DNA of 31,946 bases from Priapulus caudatus (lineage: Eukaryota > Priapulida > Priapulimorpha > Priapulimorphida > Priapulidae). Below, piece after piece: positions 31,640 to 31,946 of this stretch; position 1 is the stretch's first letter; every line of letters starts with the position of its first letter. The notes beneath the pieces are model-generated. The model did not search any database, was not told the DNA's origin, and worked only from the letters and a program-made list of their open reading frames with translations. Location: assembly GCF_000485595.1 (NCBI RefSeq), contig NW_014577829.1, positions 196,493 to 228,438 on the forward strand. Reading direction: 5' to 3'. The position numbers and the translations under genes were made by a program.

Positions 31640-31946
31640 GCAAGATTTCATGCAACCATTCCATGTTTTCTGATTGCTATAACGTACACTATTGTCTACA
31701 TTCGTCAGGTGCATGTGTCAAACTTGTGTACCACTGTAATAAGAATCGTAGTACAATATATGGTATAGCAATGACGTTGCAAGAACATTGTTAACAATGA
31801 CGTCACGAGAACATTGTATAACACTATCGGTAACTTGGTATAAGGACGCTCCACGCCGTACAAAATTACTTAGAGAGGAAAACACGCACTCGGCAGGAAG
31901 GGTTTGACCGTAATCAACCACATATTGCCCTCGCCAATCCTCTCCA
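31640..31946 (+). repeat. direct repeat, right copy (partner 29325-29590)
   Basis: ATTGTTAACAATGACGTCACG, TTGTATAACACTATCGGTAAC, GAGAGGAAAACACGCAC and CATATTGCCCTCGCC echo the left copy in the same order and orientation. It runs to the window end. Confidence 0.55.

Noticed and set aside
30963-31768. Ser/Leu-rich + frames up to 208 codons and an Arg/Glu-rich - frame
   Set aside because: Translations of a degenerate (CT)n tract; no signal peptide, domain or gene context.

Overview
The window looks like genomic DNA of an invertebrate animal: short, highly conserved coding exons with GT-AG introns are scattered through AT-rich, microsatellite-dense and transposon-dense sequence. No species can be named from this alone. 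The only gene recognised with confidence is the 3' three quarters of a receptor-regulated SMAD of the BMP class (Smad1/5/9 group, Drosophila Mad), on the + strand from 1992 to 17882. Seven exons join in frame: 1992-2163, 2382-2464, 2809-2959, 4001-4078, 5480-5701, 17047-17207 and 17643-17882. They give 368 residues and end in the SSVS phospho-acceptor tail. The first coding exon, with the start codon and roughly the first 76 residues of MH1, is not present and must lie upstream of position 1.

Within the linker-coding part there is a further exon-like stretch (3480-3725) with good splice sites and phase 1 at both ends. Inclusion would add 82 residues, rich in Ser-Pro and Thr-Pro, just before the PPAY motif. 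This is the most interesting coding observation in the window.

The rest is mobile and repetitive DNA. Positions 1-1050 hold a copy of a G-rich/hairpin/GA-rich/AT-rich repeat with a nested 260-bp inverted-repeat element. Intron 4079-5479 holds a pogo/Tigger-like element. Intron 5702-17046 is 11.3 kb, far larger than the others. It begins and ends with the same ~55-bp minisatellite, whose unit contains the exon end and 5' splice site. Inside it are three copies of a repeat here called R1 (6398-7312, 9151-10908, 15101-16837). R1 carries an exon-like segment and a poly(A) signal. Two copies share a hAT-like insertion that the third lacks, and the third has a TTAA-flanked insertion that the other two lack. 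A companion repeat, R3 (11296-12460 and 18778-19802), follows R1 in the first large copy. In the second large copy the last two Smad exons sit between R1 and R3.

Downstream of the gene (18170-31946) I see R3, a 21-bp minisatellite, a short tandem family (R4), a decayed non-LTR reverse transcriptase (about 21490-22520), a perfect 17-bp-arm hairpin, a 208-bp inverted-repeat element, a diverged satellite with palindromic TGCGCATGCGC cores (24.5-26.2 kb), oppositely oriented telomere-like repeats (30.3-30.5 kb) and a CT-rich tract (31.0-31.6 kb). Copies of the large repeats differ largely by single-base insertions and deletions. That pattern suggests residual sequencing error or assembly trouble in the repetitive part, so reading frames and junctions there need caution.
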